Shown: piece after piece, positions 48,151-59,498 of the stretch
Layout: every line of letters starts with the position of its first letter
How positions within the stretch are numbered: the stretch's first letter is position 1
NCBI GenBank assembly: GCA_039720395.1
Contig: CM077833.1
Span: forward strand, 30,787,478-30,851,477
DNA from: Liquidambar formosana
Taxonomy: Eukaryota; Streptophyta; Magnoliopsida; Saxifragales; Altingiaceae
Length of the DNA: 64,000 nucleotides
Direction of reading: 5' to 3'
Notes under the pieces: generated by a model
What the model saw: the letters and a program-made list of their open reading frames with translations, nothing else
The model's database searches: none
What the model was told of the DNA's origin: nothing
Translations under genes and position numbers: made by a program

Positions 48151-50723
48151 CTTCTTTTATTTATTTTATTTTATTTTTTTTAAATTTAAAAATTAAAAAT
48201 TTCACTATTTTTATTATTTTTCCCTCGTTGTACCCAAAAACCCAAAAATTAAAAAATTAAAAAATTAAGAAGTTATCGGAAGATTCCTTCAAAATTAATA
48301 ATTGGGTTCAAACTTGGGTCCAATTAATAATTACGTGGGAGCCTCGGCGTAATGGATTCTGAACCCAACAAGGCCCTACTAAATACTAAGGGTGACCGCA
48401 AGCTCTGGATACTAAACAGCTATACCTCTGGATACTTAACTACTAGCGGTTCTTCTGGTATAGGTGGTGTATTTCCCTTCTTATTAGGTGGAAGAGAGTC
48501 ATGGGCCAGAGTCTTTGAACGTGGGGATCGGAGGAGGGTTATCCATTGCTGTGCAGCCCAAGTATCCATTTGGGCTGTCCTCAAGAGTCGAGAACCCTCC
48601 CTCCCTCTCCACTCTAGGAGTTTGGGTTCAGTGCTGACTTAATAAAACTCAATACCGTGTTGAGTTTATTTACATCGTTGAATGATAGGATGGATGGTTC
48701 AAATTAAAAGTTGAAAAAATTGTTACTGAAATTACCAAAATGATTTTAATGGACAACTTTTTCAACTTTTAATCTAAGTTATCAAACCTCTAGCCTCAGC
48801 CAATGGTGTGGATGAATACGGCATGATACTGAGCTTTATGTCCAAATCCAAACTCCACCCTGCGGTCCCTAAAAAAAGAGAGAGAGAAAGAGAAGGAAAA
48901 GCTAAACAAGTTTGTGCCCATTGATTTGCTATGTCCCAATTCTAATTTAGTTCATCCCATTACAGTGGAAAATGAAGGCGTATAAGGCTGAATGCATTGG
49001 TCAGCAACCCACTAGCATCTCAATGAGAATCCAAATCATATAACATGTTTGGTCCCGATTGTTCACGAGTATGACTATTGGTAGGACAGAAGTTATCGTG
49101 GAGCATGAGCGTGCGCGTGCACACCTTCATACGGCATTATTCCCATTAACTAAATATGGCAAGTTTAATGGAACATCAAAGACTTGGATTTGAGTCGAAA
49201 AAGAGTAAAATTATTTTAGCTTTTATTATTTGACCATTCTTTTGAGAAACCGACTCTTTCCTTCTTTATTGATGGACCTGGTAGGCCCTTATGTCATGCA
49301 TGATCATCAGATTTTACACATTTTTTTTTCCTATTTATTTATTTACTATTATTATTATTATTATCATTTTGATAGGTAGCCTTTCCTTTACTATGATATG
49401 ATGATATTAAAGCAAACTTCTCTTAAAGAGAGTCCATGTCACCTTGTGACTTTGATAACAACAATAGCGAGGTGACCACATGGTTACCATAAAATTAGGA
49501 AAACCCAATCACAAAAGGCCACCTACACAGGAAAAGACAGCACAATTTTGTTTTTTTAAATAACAAAAATCCAATTTCCAATACGTGTCAGATTATAACA
49601 TGGCTTCTCTATCTTTACGGTAAGACCTAAGAAATCTTTATTTTTCCCTAGAACGTACAAATGTGTAGCCCCATATTATAATCAGAAGCCACAATTGCAA
49701 TGGACAGACAACGTGGGATTTTTATCTTGGTCGGTGAAGGAATAAATGGCAATTACGTACTCACGTCACTCACCAAGATATAATCTATCTCAATATAATA
49801 CCAAATGTAAATGGTCACCTTTAACTAGCTTCAATTGGGTTTGCCGCTATCATTTTCCTTTCCTTTTATCAAATGCTACCACCGCCATTGGAGATGTTAC
49901 ATTATGACTTTAACACCTCCCTTAAGTTAAGCCTTATATAAAATAGTGATATGCATGTCGCGGAAGATTTCGAGCTTGATTATAGCTGGTCTAGATATTC
50001 GTTCTTTGAAGGAAAAATTTTGAAGAAATTGTTTTTCTGTCATACCTGTTTGTAGGCAAGCTAATCGTGCTGCTATTTATGACTAATTTAGGTCATAATA
50101 TTGATGATTCTTATAGTTGAACTCATCATTTTCTAGATAAAATTTGCTGTTTTCTAAAGGAAGACATTTATGGGGTTACCCATTTCCAATGTGCTTAATC
50201 GATCTTTTGTTTAACTGATAATATTTTCTTTATCAAAAGAAAACAAAGGTAAGCCCTATAGTAAAAGAGAAGTTGCCAAGGCATGCATGAGCCAAAGCAG
50301 TGTAAAAAAGTATATATGTTGTAAAGTTGCTTTAAATAGTTGGACTATGATGTTGAAAGATGCCTTGGAACTTTGCCTTTGGATTTGCAATAGACTTGAT
50401 TATTCTCCTACTATTTATTTATTTATTTATTTTTTTCCTCTCAGAATTCGAGAAATTTTTTTGTATAAGTCACAATATCATGGTAAAGAACCGCCGGCCA
50501 CCAATTATGCAGGCAATTTATTTGATGCTATGGGCCCTCGTTTTGTCGTTGGATGGTCAGACCCTCATGGAAAAGATCAAAATCATGGCCGCAGTTAAAG
50601 GTAAAGTTGAAATAAAAAGGTTCCAAGGAACTTAAAGTAAAAGCAAGAGTCGAATCATTCTACCCTCTGCCCCAAGATTTTTCTCTAGAGGAGTCACTTG
50701 TTTATTATGCTACTCAATGAATA

Positions 50724-50758
<35 letters not shown>

Positions 50759-51252
50759 GTACAATATATTTACGTTTGGTGCTCTGATAAGGAGAGATAA
50801 TGTAAACAATCTTTATTAAAAACCAAGGTCAACTCGCAACCCGTGCAGCTTGAGAAATTGATGTGTTAGCATCGTCATCCAGAATAAAATACATAGAAAA
50901 AAAAATCAATAGTAGCTTCTTATTAGGTAATGTGATCACAACTCTCTTTCATTTTTTAAAGGTATTTGTATGATAGGCTACATTTAGGGGAGGTCTTGAC
51001 ATAGATATCTACAAATGTTCAATTCTAGGGGAATTTTAATTATATATATATTTTTTTGGTCGGCATTTGGAATGCCAACTCTGAATGGGTTCTTATATGT
51101 CCTTGTTTCACATAGACCAGCAAGATTGGATGTGAGAGTTACAAATTAATAGTATCAGGTAGGAAAACGTCACAATGGCTTTGTGTAGATTGCTGGCATT
51201 TATGTGGCAACGAAATAAAATGTATTAATTCACTGACCAACGTGAAGTACTC

Positions 51253-51257
<5 letters not shown>

Positions 51258-51300
<43 letters not shown>
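51258..51300. repeat. GA microsatellite
   Basis: About 21 uninterrupted GA units, followed by a GGAGGA-rich tract to about 51346. Confidence 0.9.
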
Positions 51301-51302
<2 letters not shown>

Positions 51303-51764
51303 GATGAGGTGGAGGAGGAGGAGGAGGACGAGGGGGAGGAGGGGAGTGGTACATTATTTGTTTTCCAACATTATAATGCTTTTGCTGATTTATAACTAGT
51401 CAAGCTTGAGTAGCCTTCGGTTTCACATTTTAGTTCTTTTATAGCCTTATTTACCTGCCAATAAGAATTAATAAGGTGCATATTAATAATGATGCTCAAA
51501 TCAATAGAAATTTTTTCTTTTTTGATGGCGTATAAAGAAAATTGTAATTATTATGGGATGAATGTAAGCTATAATAGGATGATAAAATCTACTAAAACGA
51601 CTATTACTGTTTACAAATACTAGTTGGGAACCCCTCACGTTATCTTTGGTGGAAACTGAATTTGGATGGCTCAAAGAATTCATATCAAAAGGATGTAGGA
51701 TAGAATTCATCATCAAAATTGAGATTAGCATATTTATGATGGTATCGATCCAAATATTAGTAAT

Positions 51765-52310
51765 CAGGGATGGAACCAGGATTTCATCTCAAAAGGGGCT
51801 AAAGATGAACTAAAAATATTTATCGTTCAAAAATAAGAAATATACTAAGATTTAAGACTAAATTAATACATGAAAGATATAACTAGATAGAATTATTTTT
51901 AAACTTTGTAAAGTTTATTTATTTATTTATAATTTTATATTAATTTATAAACCAAAGATTTCATTAATTCAAAACCAACTTATAAAAACAAGTTGCTTAA
52001 TAAGCCTAAATAAGAATTGCTCATTTGCCTACAAAAGTTTCTAAAGTTATATGCAATAGCAAAATAAATTGTAATTCCACAAAGTTATTTGGCTAACAAT
52101 AAAGTAAATGAAATTTTAAGGTACAGGACTAGAAACCTGAGAGATAAAGTAGCACAAATTAACTGCTAGAAACTATATATACCCACCCCACTGTGGCATT
52201 GTCTTCATGTTTTCATTTTATATAAGCCAAAGATAAGGATTGACATGCTTAACAGTAAAAAGCTAGGGGGGGCCATGACCCCCCTTGGCCCAAGAGTAGT
52301 TCCGTCCCTG
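51765..52310. mobile_element. hAT-like non-autonomous element with 8-bp TSD
   Basis: The 546-bp element begins CAGGGATGGAACCAGGATTT and ends AGTAGTTCCGTCCCTG. The flanks TTAGTAAT (51757-51764) and TTGGTAAT (52311-52318) agree at 7 of 8 bases. The termini resemble those of the element at 39990-40315 (CAGGGRYGGAACYA). Near the right end is the GGGGGGGCCATGACCCCCC palindrome. Non-coding. Confidence 0.75.
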
Positions 52311-52438
52311 TTGGTAATGCATCGGTTTTGGTAGTGGAATGCATGACTTTACAAAAAATGCTTCTTATAGCATAGCGATGTGGTATATATAACAAATTAA
52401 CATTGTGATTTTTGGGGACTCATTAAGCTATGTTTAAA

Positions 52439-52561
52439 TAAAGAATCTTTATGTGAAATTTGTAAAAATTTTACAAGAATTTTATTCTTCTCATCCTTAA
52501 ATTTTTTTATAAATTTCATCTCAAAAACAAATTCTACCTATAAATTCTTTATCCAAACATA
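52439..52561. mobile_element. Small TIR MITE
   Basis: The left end TATGTTTAAATAAAGAAT is mirrored by ATTCTTTATCCAAACATA at the right, with further pairing of GAAATTTGTAAAAATTT against AAATTTTTTTATAAATTTC. CATTA lies just outside both ends (within about 3 bp), which may be the target duplication. About 123 bp, non-coding. Confidence 0.55.
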
Positions 52562-53205
52562 ACATTAGTGATTTTCAAAGTTGTAAGACATCAAAGATTT
52601 GATATCTTGTTTTTAAAAGATCACAAGTTGGCATGTGAATAGGAATGAGTCTTCCATGTAACTGTGACACGGCCATGTGGGGTCAAGGGTGAATAAAATA
52701 AAATAGGTTTATGGCGTTAAAAATATTTTAACAATCCTATTTTACTTGATTCTTATTGGCTCGTGACACCATATAACCGTGTCATAATTACATAAAAGTT
52801 TTTCTCTACAAGAGATAGTAGAGCAACAAATTATGAATTTAATATCCTGATCTCGTTATAAAACAGTTTTTTAATCTTTTACAAAATTTTACTCATAAAA
52901 GAAATTTTTAATTTATGATCAAAGGAACTTATGAATTTGGCATGGGTGTTCAAGGAAGCCAATTCTTCAGGAATGGTAGAAAGATGACAGAACATTTAAT
53001 TCAGTTAGGAGACATAATCAAGGAGTCCATTAGTAGGGAAACAGACTTTGGCAAAACTTCCCTAAGAATTTTTAACTGTTGGAAGTTGTCGTATTATATA
53101 TTTCTCCTCCCACTAGGGAAAATTTTTTTTCTAAGAAAAAAAACAAAAAAACAAAAAGGATTATCCAATAGTTTAAGCATGGAACCCAACGAGTCCACGA
53201 TATAC

Positions 53206-53287
53206 GATCGCCACGTGTACGCAAAAATCTCACCAGCTCAAGTCAATATCAAAACTCACCAGCAAATGATCGCCACGTGTACGCAAA
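53206..53287 (+). promoter_or_regulatory. Directly repeated G-box/ABRE-like site
   Basis: The 20-mer GATCGCCACGTGTACGCAAA occurs at 53206-53225 and again, identical, at 53268-53287. Its centre CCACGTGT is a G-box and ABRE core. The pair lies about 420-500 bp upstream of the TATA box of the PNRC-like gene. This suggests bZIP- or bHLH-dependent control, which is inference. Confidence 0.5.
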
Positions 53288-53706
53288 CCATGGGCTGTGC
53301 ACTGTTTAATCATGGTACGGAGTATTCATATTCAATTGTGTTGCCCTCTTCGCGTTCCCTCCAAATGAGGTCATGACGACTAAAACAACACCTCAAAAAA
53401 GAGTGGGACCCATCCTACTTTTTAAAACGTGTATGGCTGCGATTTCCCGAGTCTTTCTCTCTCTAGACCAAACTTCGAGACAACCGAGGAGAACATCAAC
53501 GGTCACATTTTCCCCAACGGCTACTTCCATGACTAGATCCAACGGTCGACACCGCATCGGCGGCTGCCGCCCTACAGTATACCCCGGTCTTGGACTTAGG
53601 GTCGCTGACCGAAGCGGTTGTCGGTAAATTAGGAGTAATTATGATATTTTTTTTTATATAAAATAAAAAAATGAAATAAAATATAGTAGCCGTTGGAGGT
53701 TTGCGC

Positions 53707-53714
53707 TATAAAAA
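53707..53714 (+). promoter_or_regulatory. TATA box of the PNRC-like gene
   Basis: TATAAAAA in the context GCGCTATAAAAAGACG is a near-consensus plant TATA box. Transcription would start near 53740, giving a leader of about 445 nt before the ATG at 54186. The leader holds a three-codon upstream frame (ATGGGTTTCTGA near 53787) and may contain an intron. Confidence 0.6.
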
Positions 53715-54185
53715 GACGTGTCGTGGTGGCATTCAGATTCGTTAAAGTTGCTTACTCCAAACCAAATCAGGCCCTCTCCAACAACAATGGGTTTCTGAGA
53801 TCCATTCCGGATTTAAAAAAATCTGATTATATATGTATAGAGAGAAGGTTTTAGTTCTTCTCATTACAGAATATATTTAATTTCCTATCCTTTCCTTTCT
53901 GACGATAATTTTCTGTGAATCAAAACAAAAAATTCTGTAGTATCGATCTGATGTTCTTTTCTTTTCTTTTCTTTTCTGTTGGACTGTGTAGATAAGTGTT
54001 GGTAGTTTATCCTTGTGATCTTTGCTATATAACTTTCTCGAGAAAATCTGCAGGATTTTCCCACTGGTACAGGCTATTGATCGTGTTATTTTTTTTAAGA
54101 TCATCGCCTCTTTTACCTGTTTTTTCTGGTTTGAATTTTCTTAGTCGTCAGATCTTCTCAAGGTAAACCAAGTCAATCCATAACC

Positions 54186-54863
54186 ATGGATGCAATTCTG
54201 ATGCCTTCTTCATCAGATCAATCAATCTCTCCTTACAAGCAGCAGCAAATCAGAAACCCAAAGAAAAACACGCGCCACTTCATTTCCCGACCCTCTGAAA
54301 ACTTGGCTCCTCCAAAAATCAATCATGGCGGTATCTTGTTCACTCCTCCACCACCACCTTCTCTCTCCTTCTCATTGCCACCTTCACAACAGCCACCCCT
54401 CCTTCCTCTCCCAATCACCAAACCCTACAACTCTCTCAACTCTCTTCCTCCTCGAACCCGAGGCCTCTCGTGCTCTCCCACTAGCAGAAAATTCAACAAA
54501 AAATCTAAACCTTCAAACAGTCCCGTGAAAGAAGATACGAAGCAAGTTTTGAAATCAAGCGCTTCTCCGAGGGAAGTATCGGGGTGTTTGGTTATCGCAT
54601 CGACTAATCGGTTAGGACCGGACCCGGAGGATCTTCCGAAGGACGTTTCTAGGGTTTTTTCAGGTAATAGTGTGATTATGACAGGTGTTATGGGTGATTT
54701 GGAGAAGTTTTCAGGCTCCGTGTTTACTCTCTCCCCTCCTCCGAGCAGCTTGCCTTTGCCCAAGTTTTCTCTCAGGCCAACAAAGCTCAGTTGCAACGCC
54801 GAGGCCGCTGGGATTGATGCCGGAGCGACGGATAATCTCCGGCGACTGTTACGACTCCGGTGA
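54186..54863 (+). CDS. Proline-rich PNRC-like protein
   Basis: Single-exon frame of 225 aa. The first ~135 residues are low-complexity, rich in Pro, Ser and Lys, with a PPPPP stretch near residue 54. The C-terminal part is orderly: GCLVIASTNRLGPDPEDLP, then FSGSVFTLSPPPSSLPLPKF (175-194). The last segment matches the arrangement F(A/S)GxxF...SPxxSxLPxP seen in animal PNRC proteins, whose SxLPxP core binds the EVH1 domain of the decapping factor DCP1. The end NLRRLLRL (217-224) contains an LxxLL-type helix. I therefore infer a plant PNRC-type adaptor possibly linked to mRNA decapping. The coding character is supported by an upstream TATA box and by GC content higher than the flanks. The function is less certain. 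Confidence 0.75.
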   Translation: MDAILMPSSSDQSISPYKQQQIRNPKKNTRHFISRPSENLAPPKINHGGILFTPPPPPSLSFSLPPSQQPPLLPLPITKPYNSLNSLPPRTRGLSCSPTSRKFNKKSKPSNSPVKEDTKQVLKSSASPREVSGCLVIASTNRLGPDPEDLPKDVSRVFSGNSVIMTGVMGDLEKFSGSVFTLSPPPSSLPLPKFSLRPTKLSCNAEAAGIDAGATDNLRRLLRLR

Positions 54864-56496
54864 AGTTTTCTGATTTCTAAAAACTAAGAGTTAAATGGTT
54901 AATGTGATAATAGGTCATGAAGCTTTGGGGCGTGTTGTGTAAATAAGAGCATACACGAGGGTATGCTTTGTTGATGTTGAATTTCCTCTTCCTTTTTTTT
55001 TTTTTTTTTTTTTTTTTTGGTTCTTCTGTGAAGTTTTGTGATCACCACCTGTGTTTTTTGAATTGGGGTGCACAAAAATTACATGTAATAGGGTTTGCAG
55101 TTTGCTTAAGGAGGCTGGTTTCCATATGTATTTACTCTTTTAAAAAATAATAAATAGTATTATGCATTTTCGGGATAAACTTCTTGTTTAATTTTAAGAA
55201 ATGGTGTGTTTCACGCTTGTTCTTTATAAAATTGACACATATATATTATTTGAGATATATTTACTTGTAGATTACCATCGACACAATATTCTTCACGACT
55301 GCACATTAATTAGTTTCGCACATGACTACTTCCCAAGCTTCCATTATATACATCTATTTAATAATGGACATGTCTTTGTGACCTAGCAGTGGTACCCGGG
55401 TGAGATGGGGTTTGGGTGGTTTAAAATTCAATAGAACCCCCTCCCCCCCAAAAAAAGGAAGAAAAAGAAGAAGATATCTAGTCCTTTAAAAATCAGTTCA
55501 TTTTCACCTCTTGTGTGTATGAACCAAATTTTGGGGCCAATAAGGGCTCCATGGATCTTGGTTTCAGACATTAGACAGTTTATGGAGTTTTCAATAATGT
55601 ATTATCCTAGAGTTTGCAATGGAGCAGTTTGGGGCAGTATTTAATTTCCAGCAAGTATATATACATCGATCAGATTGTACCAAAAAAAAAAAAAAAAAAA
55701 AAAAAAAGGAACAATTTACCATTCAAATATATAATCAAGTATCATGTATAGATTTGAACAAAAAGTTTCCTTGGAAAAATAGAAATAAAAATGAGAGAGC
55801 TCATAGAAGTCACACATTTTTAATGGAATCCTCAATCAAATCACGAACCGTTTACAGGTAACCTCCAATTATGACATTATGCCAAACGGCTTGTCCTACC
55901 CTAGCCTTTTTCTTTCAACTGCTCCTACACTCTGAGAAATGATTGCTCGATTAGTACGTCGAATTCAGAGATAGCATCCTCCCACAAAAAATCACAGAAC
56001 AAGAAATCACGCCATCCGGAATATTATGCCATGATATATATAGCCACCTTGATGAACTGGAATGATGGAATAGAAACTGTTTTTAGTTTAATTTTTGGTC
56101 TAGTTAGTGCTAAGAAGGAATGCAGCAGTTTGAAGAGAAGGTCCACAGTTCTAAAATTAGGGTTTTTTTTTTTTAATCATTAAATATGTTTTTTCTTCTC
56201 TAGACTTTTTGAGGAGAGCCTCAATGGTTCTTGAGCTACACAAGGAGGGTGGCCTACCTTCCCCTTCCCTCGAACTCCTCACAATAGATGAATCCGGCAG
56301 GACATCAATCTGCTAAGAGGGAGAGACCACTAAGCTTCAAGAGCCGGTGGTATCCTTACTTACGTTTTTGTTTTTCATTTGTTGACACTTGACAGTTGAC
56401 AATGTTTTTTCTTTTTGGATAAGGACACTTGACAATTCCCAAACCCATTTATGTGACAGTATCCTCCTGGGCTGAATATTGGGCTTGTCGGAGGTG
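54864..56496. other. Region downstream of the PNRC-like gene
   Basis: Probably begins with the PNRC-like 3' UTR. Includes a T run at 54993-55018 and an A run at 55682-55707. No gene recognised. Confidence 0.45.
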
Positions 56497-56505
56497 CCCA
56501 ACATT

Positions 56506-57483
56506 GGGAACGGTTACTGCAACCCCAAAAAAGGTTAAGTTGCACCCCCCAATTTTTTAATGAAAGTAATGATGCTGCAAAATAACCAAAAAAGGCTTTG
56601 TTTCTTTAACCAAAATGCTGAACCCACCCCTCCTCTTCCACTCTCCGACAACTCTCTCCGGCGACATTCTCCGACGACTCTCTCCGGCATCCTCTTCTTC
56701 CTTCCTCCTCTTCCACACCCTCTTCTTCCTTCCTCTTCTTCCCTCTTCTCTTCTTTTCATTTTTTTTTTCTTTCCTTCCCAGAAACCCTCTCCCGCACCC
56801 CTCTCTCGCCGGCGAAGCTCCCTCCCTCCCCTCCCTCCCGTCGGCCTTCCTCCTCTTCCGTCTTCTTCTCTTCTTTTTTTTTTTTTTTTTTTCTTTCCTT
56901 TTCTTCTCCTCTTCCCTCTCGTCGGCAGTAGATGTGGCCAGATCTGACCGTCACCATTGCCGGAAAAAATGGAGGTTTTGAAAAAAACCTCCCTTGCCTC
57001 ACAAACAGATCTGACTAGAGCAAAAAAAAAAATAAAAAAGAAAGAGGAAAGAAAGAAAGAAAGAAGAGGAGAAGAGGAAGAAGGACAAAGAGTGGTCACT
57101 CGCCGGAAAAAATGGAGGTTTTGAAAAAAAAACCTCCGTTGCCTCACACACGGATTTGACCTAGAGCAAAAAAAAAAAGGAGGAAAGAAAGAAAGAAAGA
57201 AAGAAGAGGGGGTGCCGGTCTGCTTCAGATTCGCTTCAGATCCGACGAAATCCGACGATCTGCTTCAGATCCGCCGCCGTTGACGTTGCTCACCGGTCTG
57301 CTGTGGAGGTGCCGGAGTTTTCTTCCTCGTCTGGGGAGAATGGGGTGGGGTGGGGTGGGGTGGGGTGAGAGGGGTGGGTGAAGGGTATTTTCGACTTTTA
57401 AAGGGGTGGGTATATACTTTTGGGGGGTGGGGATAACAGGTGGGGGTGGCTTAACCTTTAGGGGGGTTGCAATAACCGCTCCC
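56506..57483. mobile_element. Longer non-autonomous relative sharing the MITE termini, 9-bp TSD
   Basis: The 978-bp element begins GGGAACGGTTACTGCAACCC and its right end, inverted, begins GGGAGCGGTTATTGCAACCC. The inverted match extends about 40 bp (AAGGTTAAG segment on both sides). The flanks CCCAACATT (56497-56505) and CCCAACATA (57484-57492) agree at 8 of 9 bases. The interior is not the palindromic core but a CT-rich, CTCTCCGGCGACATTCTCCG-type tract. This is followed by two diverged tandem units (about 56960 and 57103) containing GCCGGAAAAAATGGAGGTTT. Long frames in this region are artefacts of the CT and GA tracts. Confidence 0.75.
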
Positions 57484-57868
57484 CCCAACATATTCATTAT
57501 TGTTTGGGTTAGGCTAGGCCGAAATTCTTTTGGAGTTTTAAGATGAAAGTCCATTACCAACGTTCACGTAAAAGAGGGGGTTGTCTGTTTGTTTGTTTGT
57601 TTGTTTGTTTTAGATTTTAGGCTGTTCCCAATCTCAACGTGCACTTGCAATAGTAACCTTTTATTTATTTTAAGCTAAAAAACTCAAAAAGCATTAATTA
57701 ATATATAATTAATTCTATGACAACTTTGAAATAGAGACTTATTTCTTCAAGAGGGGGAGAGATGTAATTAGACTAATAGGTCATTGGTTAATCCAATGTT
57801 AAATAATAATAGATTGAAAGAGGGACTTGTTTATTGATGCATTTCTCAAAAGGTGCAAAAAAATTTTA

Positions 57869-58103
57869 GGGGTTATGTTGGTTTGGTTGGAATGAAATGT
57901 GTGGAATAAAATCTGATTTCATGTTTAAAATAATTTGGAATGGAATGAGATTGAAATAAATATTACGAAACGAATATCATTATAATTTACTACTACTGTT
58001 TGATTATATTCTCTTTTAATTAGTTCATCCAAACTCGTTATTTGGAATGAATTGAAATACGATTCTATTTCATTTATTTCATTCCAACCAAACAAATATG
58101 ACC
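57869..58103. mobile_element. ATTCC-rich TIR MITE, second copy
   Basis: The 235-bp element starts GGGGTTATGTTGGTTTGGTT and ends CCAACCAAACAAATATGACC. TTA lies on both sides (57866-57868 and 58104-58106), as expected for a PIF/Harbinger (Tourist-like) element, though three bases is weak proof. It is related to 11962-12207. Confidence 0.65.
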
Positions 58104-58792
58104 TTAGGCAAAATGTGAAACACTACCAATAAATCAAGTAGGCCTCTTCTTAGATGAATTCTACATCATTCATAACAGATAGAATTCTCATATGAAGCTT
58201 TCAAAGTTTCGTACACTACCCTAATCATGATTATCTGCTTGACTGCATTTGAACGTTTTTCTATTTTAAAATTTAACGACTTTTTGTTTCCCGTATTATT
58301 AGGGCTCTGTGTCAGCTGAAGAAGCCGGGATGAATCAAGGCACCTGTTCCCAAATCGGATAAATCGCGCCTAACAATCTCCGCTGACTCATCTCTAATGG
58401 TGGACAAATCGCTATGAAGTACAAACCCTAGGTTTTGGGATATTTTGATACGGAGAGCAGCCGAAGTCATCATCCCCGTATGTATTCATCTTCTCAAATA
58501 GGGCACCAATCTTCTTCACACTTGATAGGTACCTGCCTATTATCTATTTGTTGACATTCAATTTTACAAATTTCTTCCTTTCAATGTTGGATTTTTGTTG
58601 CCGTTTTTGGGTCTGGTTTTGGCCCATGACTCCACAGGAGTCCATTCTGTTAAAGCTTCCACTATCGGCTTTAGTTTTAAAGTGATATACAAAAATTGAA
58701 CACACATTTTTTCAGATTTTTCACTTTCAATTCGTCATGTTCCCTTTTTTCCCCCTAGGGCACGTACATTGGGATTCAGTCCAGATGGTTAC
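58104..58792. other. Possible 5' region of an unidentified transcript
   Basis: Between about 58290 and 58540 the base composition rises in GC. A telo-box-like AAACCCTAGG (58424-58433) occurs with a CCGTATGT donor-like site near 58478. This resembles a plant promoter plus first exon, but I cannot join it to any coding exons. It could be a non-coding transcript or a gene interrupted by the solo LTR that follows. Confidence 0.25.
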
Positions 58793-59493
58793 TGTACGGG
58801 GTAAAATCTTTCTCCCCGAACTACGTGTTGATGATGGAGCTTGCTCCCTCGCCTGGACCTGCAATCACAAGCTTGGAAAATGGGTCAGAGGGTAGGCCAA
58901 GGTGGGTTTTGGCCGTGCCCTCTCCGAAGCTTAAGTCAGAAAGCTGCACTGTGGAGAATGAGGCAAGGAAAAAGATGAATCTCAGAGAATTAGGGTACTG
59001 TAGCTTACCCAATTAGGCTGTATCGTATTCTTTTTATACCCACCTGTACGGACTGACCATGTGAGGTCAGATAACTGCTTGGGTTAGGTCAGATCTGACC
59101 ATGGTTTACCCATAACCGTCTGACCATAGTTCAGTGACCATGGTTGGCCAGGGAATCGTGGTTTCTTGTAACCGCTGTGTCAGGGATTACAGCTACTAGG
59201 ACAGTTTTGGACTGTAGTAGGATTTGGAGTGTAGTGTGAGTCATAAGACAGGTGTCCCGAGGTGAAAGCCAGGAACCGAGTTGGGAGATCACGTGCCTTG
59301 CAGCGGGTCCTACTGTGCAGGCCTCCCACGTGTCGAGCGAAGTGATTTAACTTCTTACCTCGAGCTGGATCTTCGGAGGTGAATCACGTGCGTTGTGGTT
59401 GACCTGGTTGAGCAATCTTCGCCACGTGTCAGCGTTTCAGACTTGAGCCTTCCATCCCGAGTTGAGACCTCAGTTCAGATATATTTCCACACA
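58793..59493 (+). mobile_element. Solo LTR of an LTR retrotransposon
   Basis: A 701-bp sequence beginning TGTACGGGG and ending TTTCCACACA (TG...CA) is flanked by perfect 5-bp repeats GTTAC (58788-58792 and 59494-59498). The interior has features of plant LTRs: a CTCTCCGAAGCTTAAGTCAG segment (58920-58939), then a TTTTTATACC TATA-like site near 59031, then a GC-rich region with several CACGTG or CACGTGTC motifs. No primer site, polypurine tract or second LTR is present, so recombination between LTRs probably removed the body. The orientation is inferred from the TATA position. Confidence 0.75.
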
Positions 59494-59498
59494 GTTAC

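Larger units (their letters stand above)
47406..51756. other. Gene-free stretch with repeats
   Basis: Includes a LINE RNase H relic (48007-48150), A runs near 47789-47817, an AT microsatellite (50728-50757) and a GA run followed by GAG/GGA-rich DNA (51258-51346). Open frames at 48352-48642 and 50287-50635 show no domain I recognise. Confidence 0.45.
52319..53700. other. Upstream region of the PNRC-like gene
   Basis: Contains a small TIR element (52439-52561) and a pair of G-box sites (53206-53287). Between 53380 and 53600 it is less AT-rich, as expected for a promoter-proximal region. The frames at 52915-53627 have no family resemblance and I do not call a gene. Confidence 0.4.

Noticed and set aside
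49980..50245. Possible fourth LINE RNase H relic (VCRQANRAA in one frame)
   Set aside because: Only a few residues fit and a frameshift is needed at once. There is no A tail or target duplication.
52915..53627. Plus-strand frames of 153 and 84 codons before the PNRC-like gene
   Set aside because: They contain the G-box repeat and promoter DNA, lack domains, and end before the TATA box at 53707.
56557..57147. Long frames on both strands rich in Ser/Pro/Phe or Arg/Lys/Glu
   Set aside because: They arise from CT- and GA-rich low-complexity DNA inside the 978-bp element. No protein family resemblance.
58825..59016. 63-codon frame (ELAPSPGPAITSLENGSEGR...)
   Set aside because: It falls entirely inside the solo LTR and corresponds to conserved LTR sequence, so I do not treat it as a gene.
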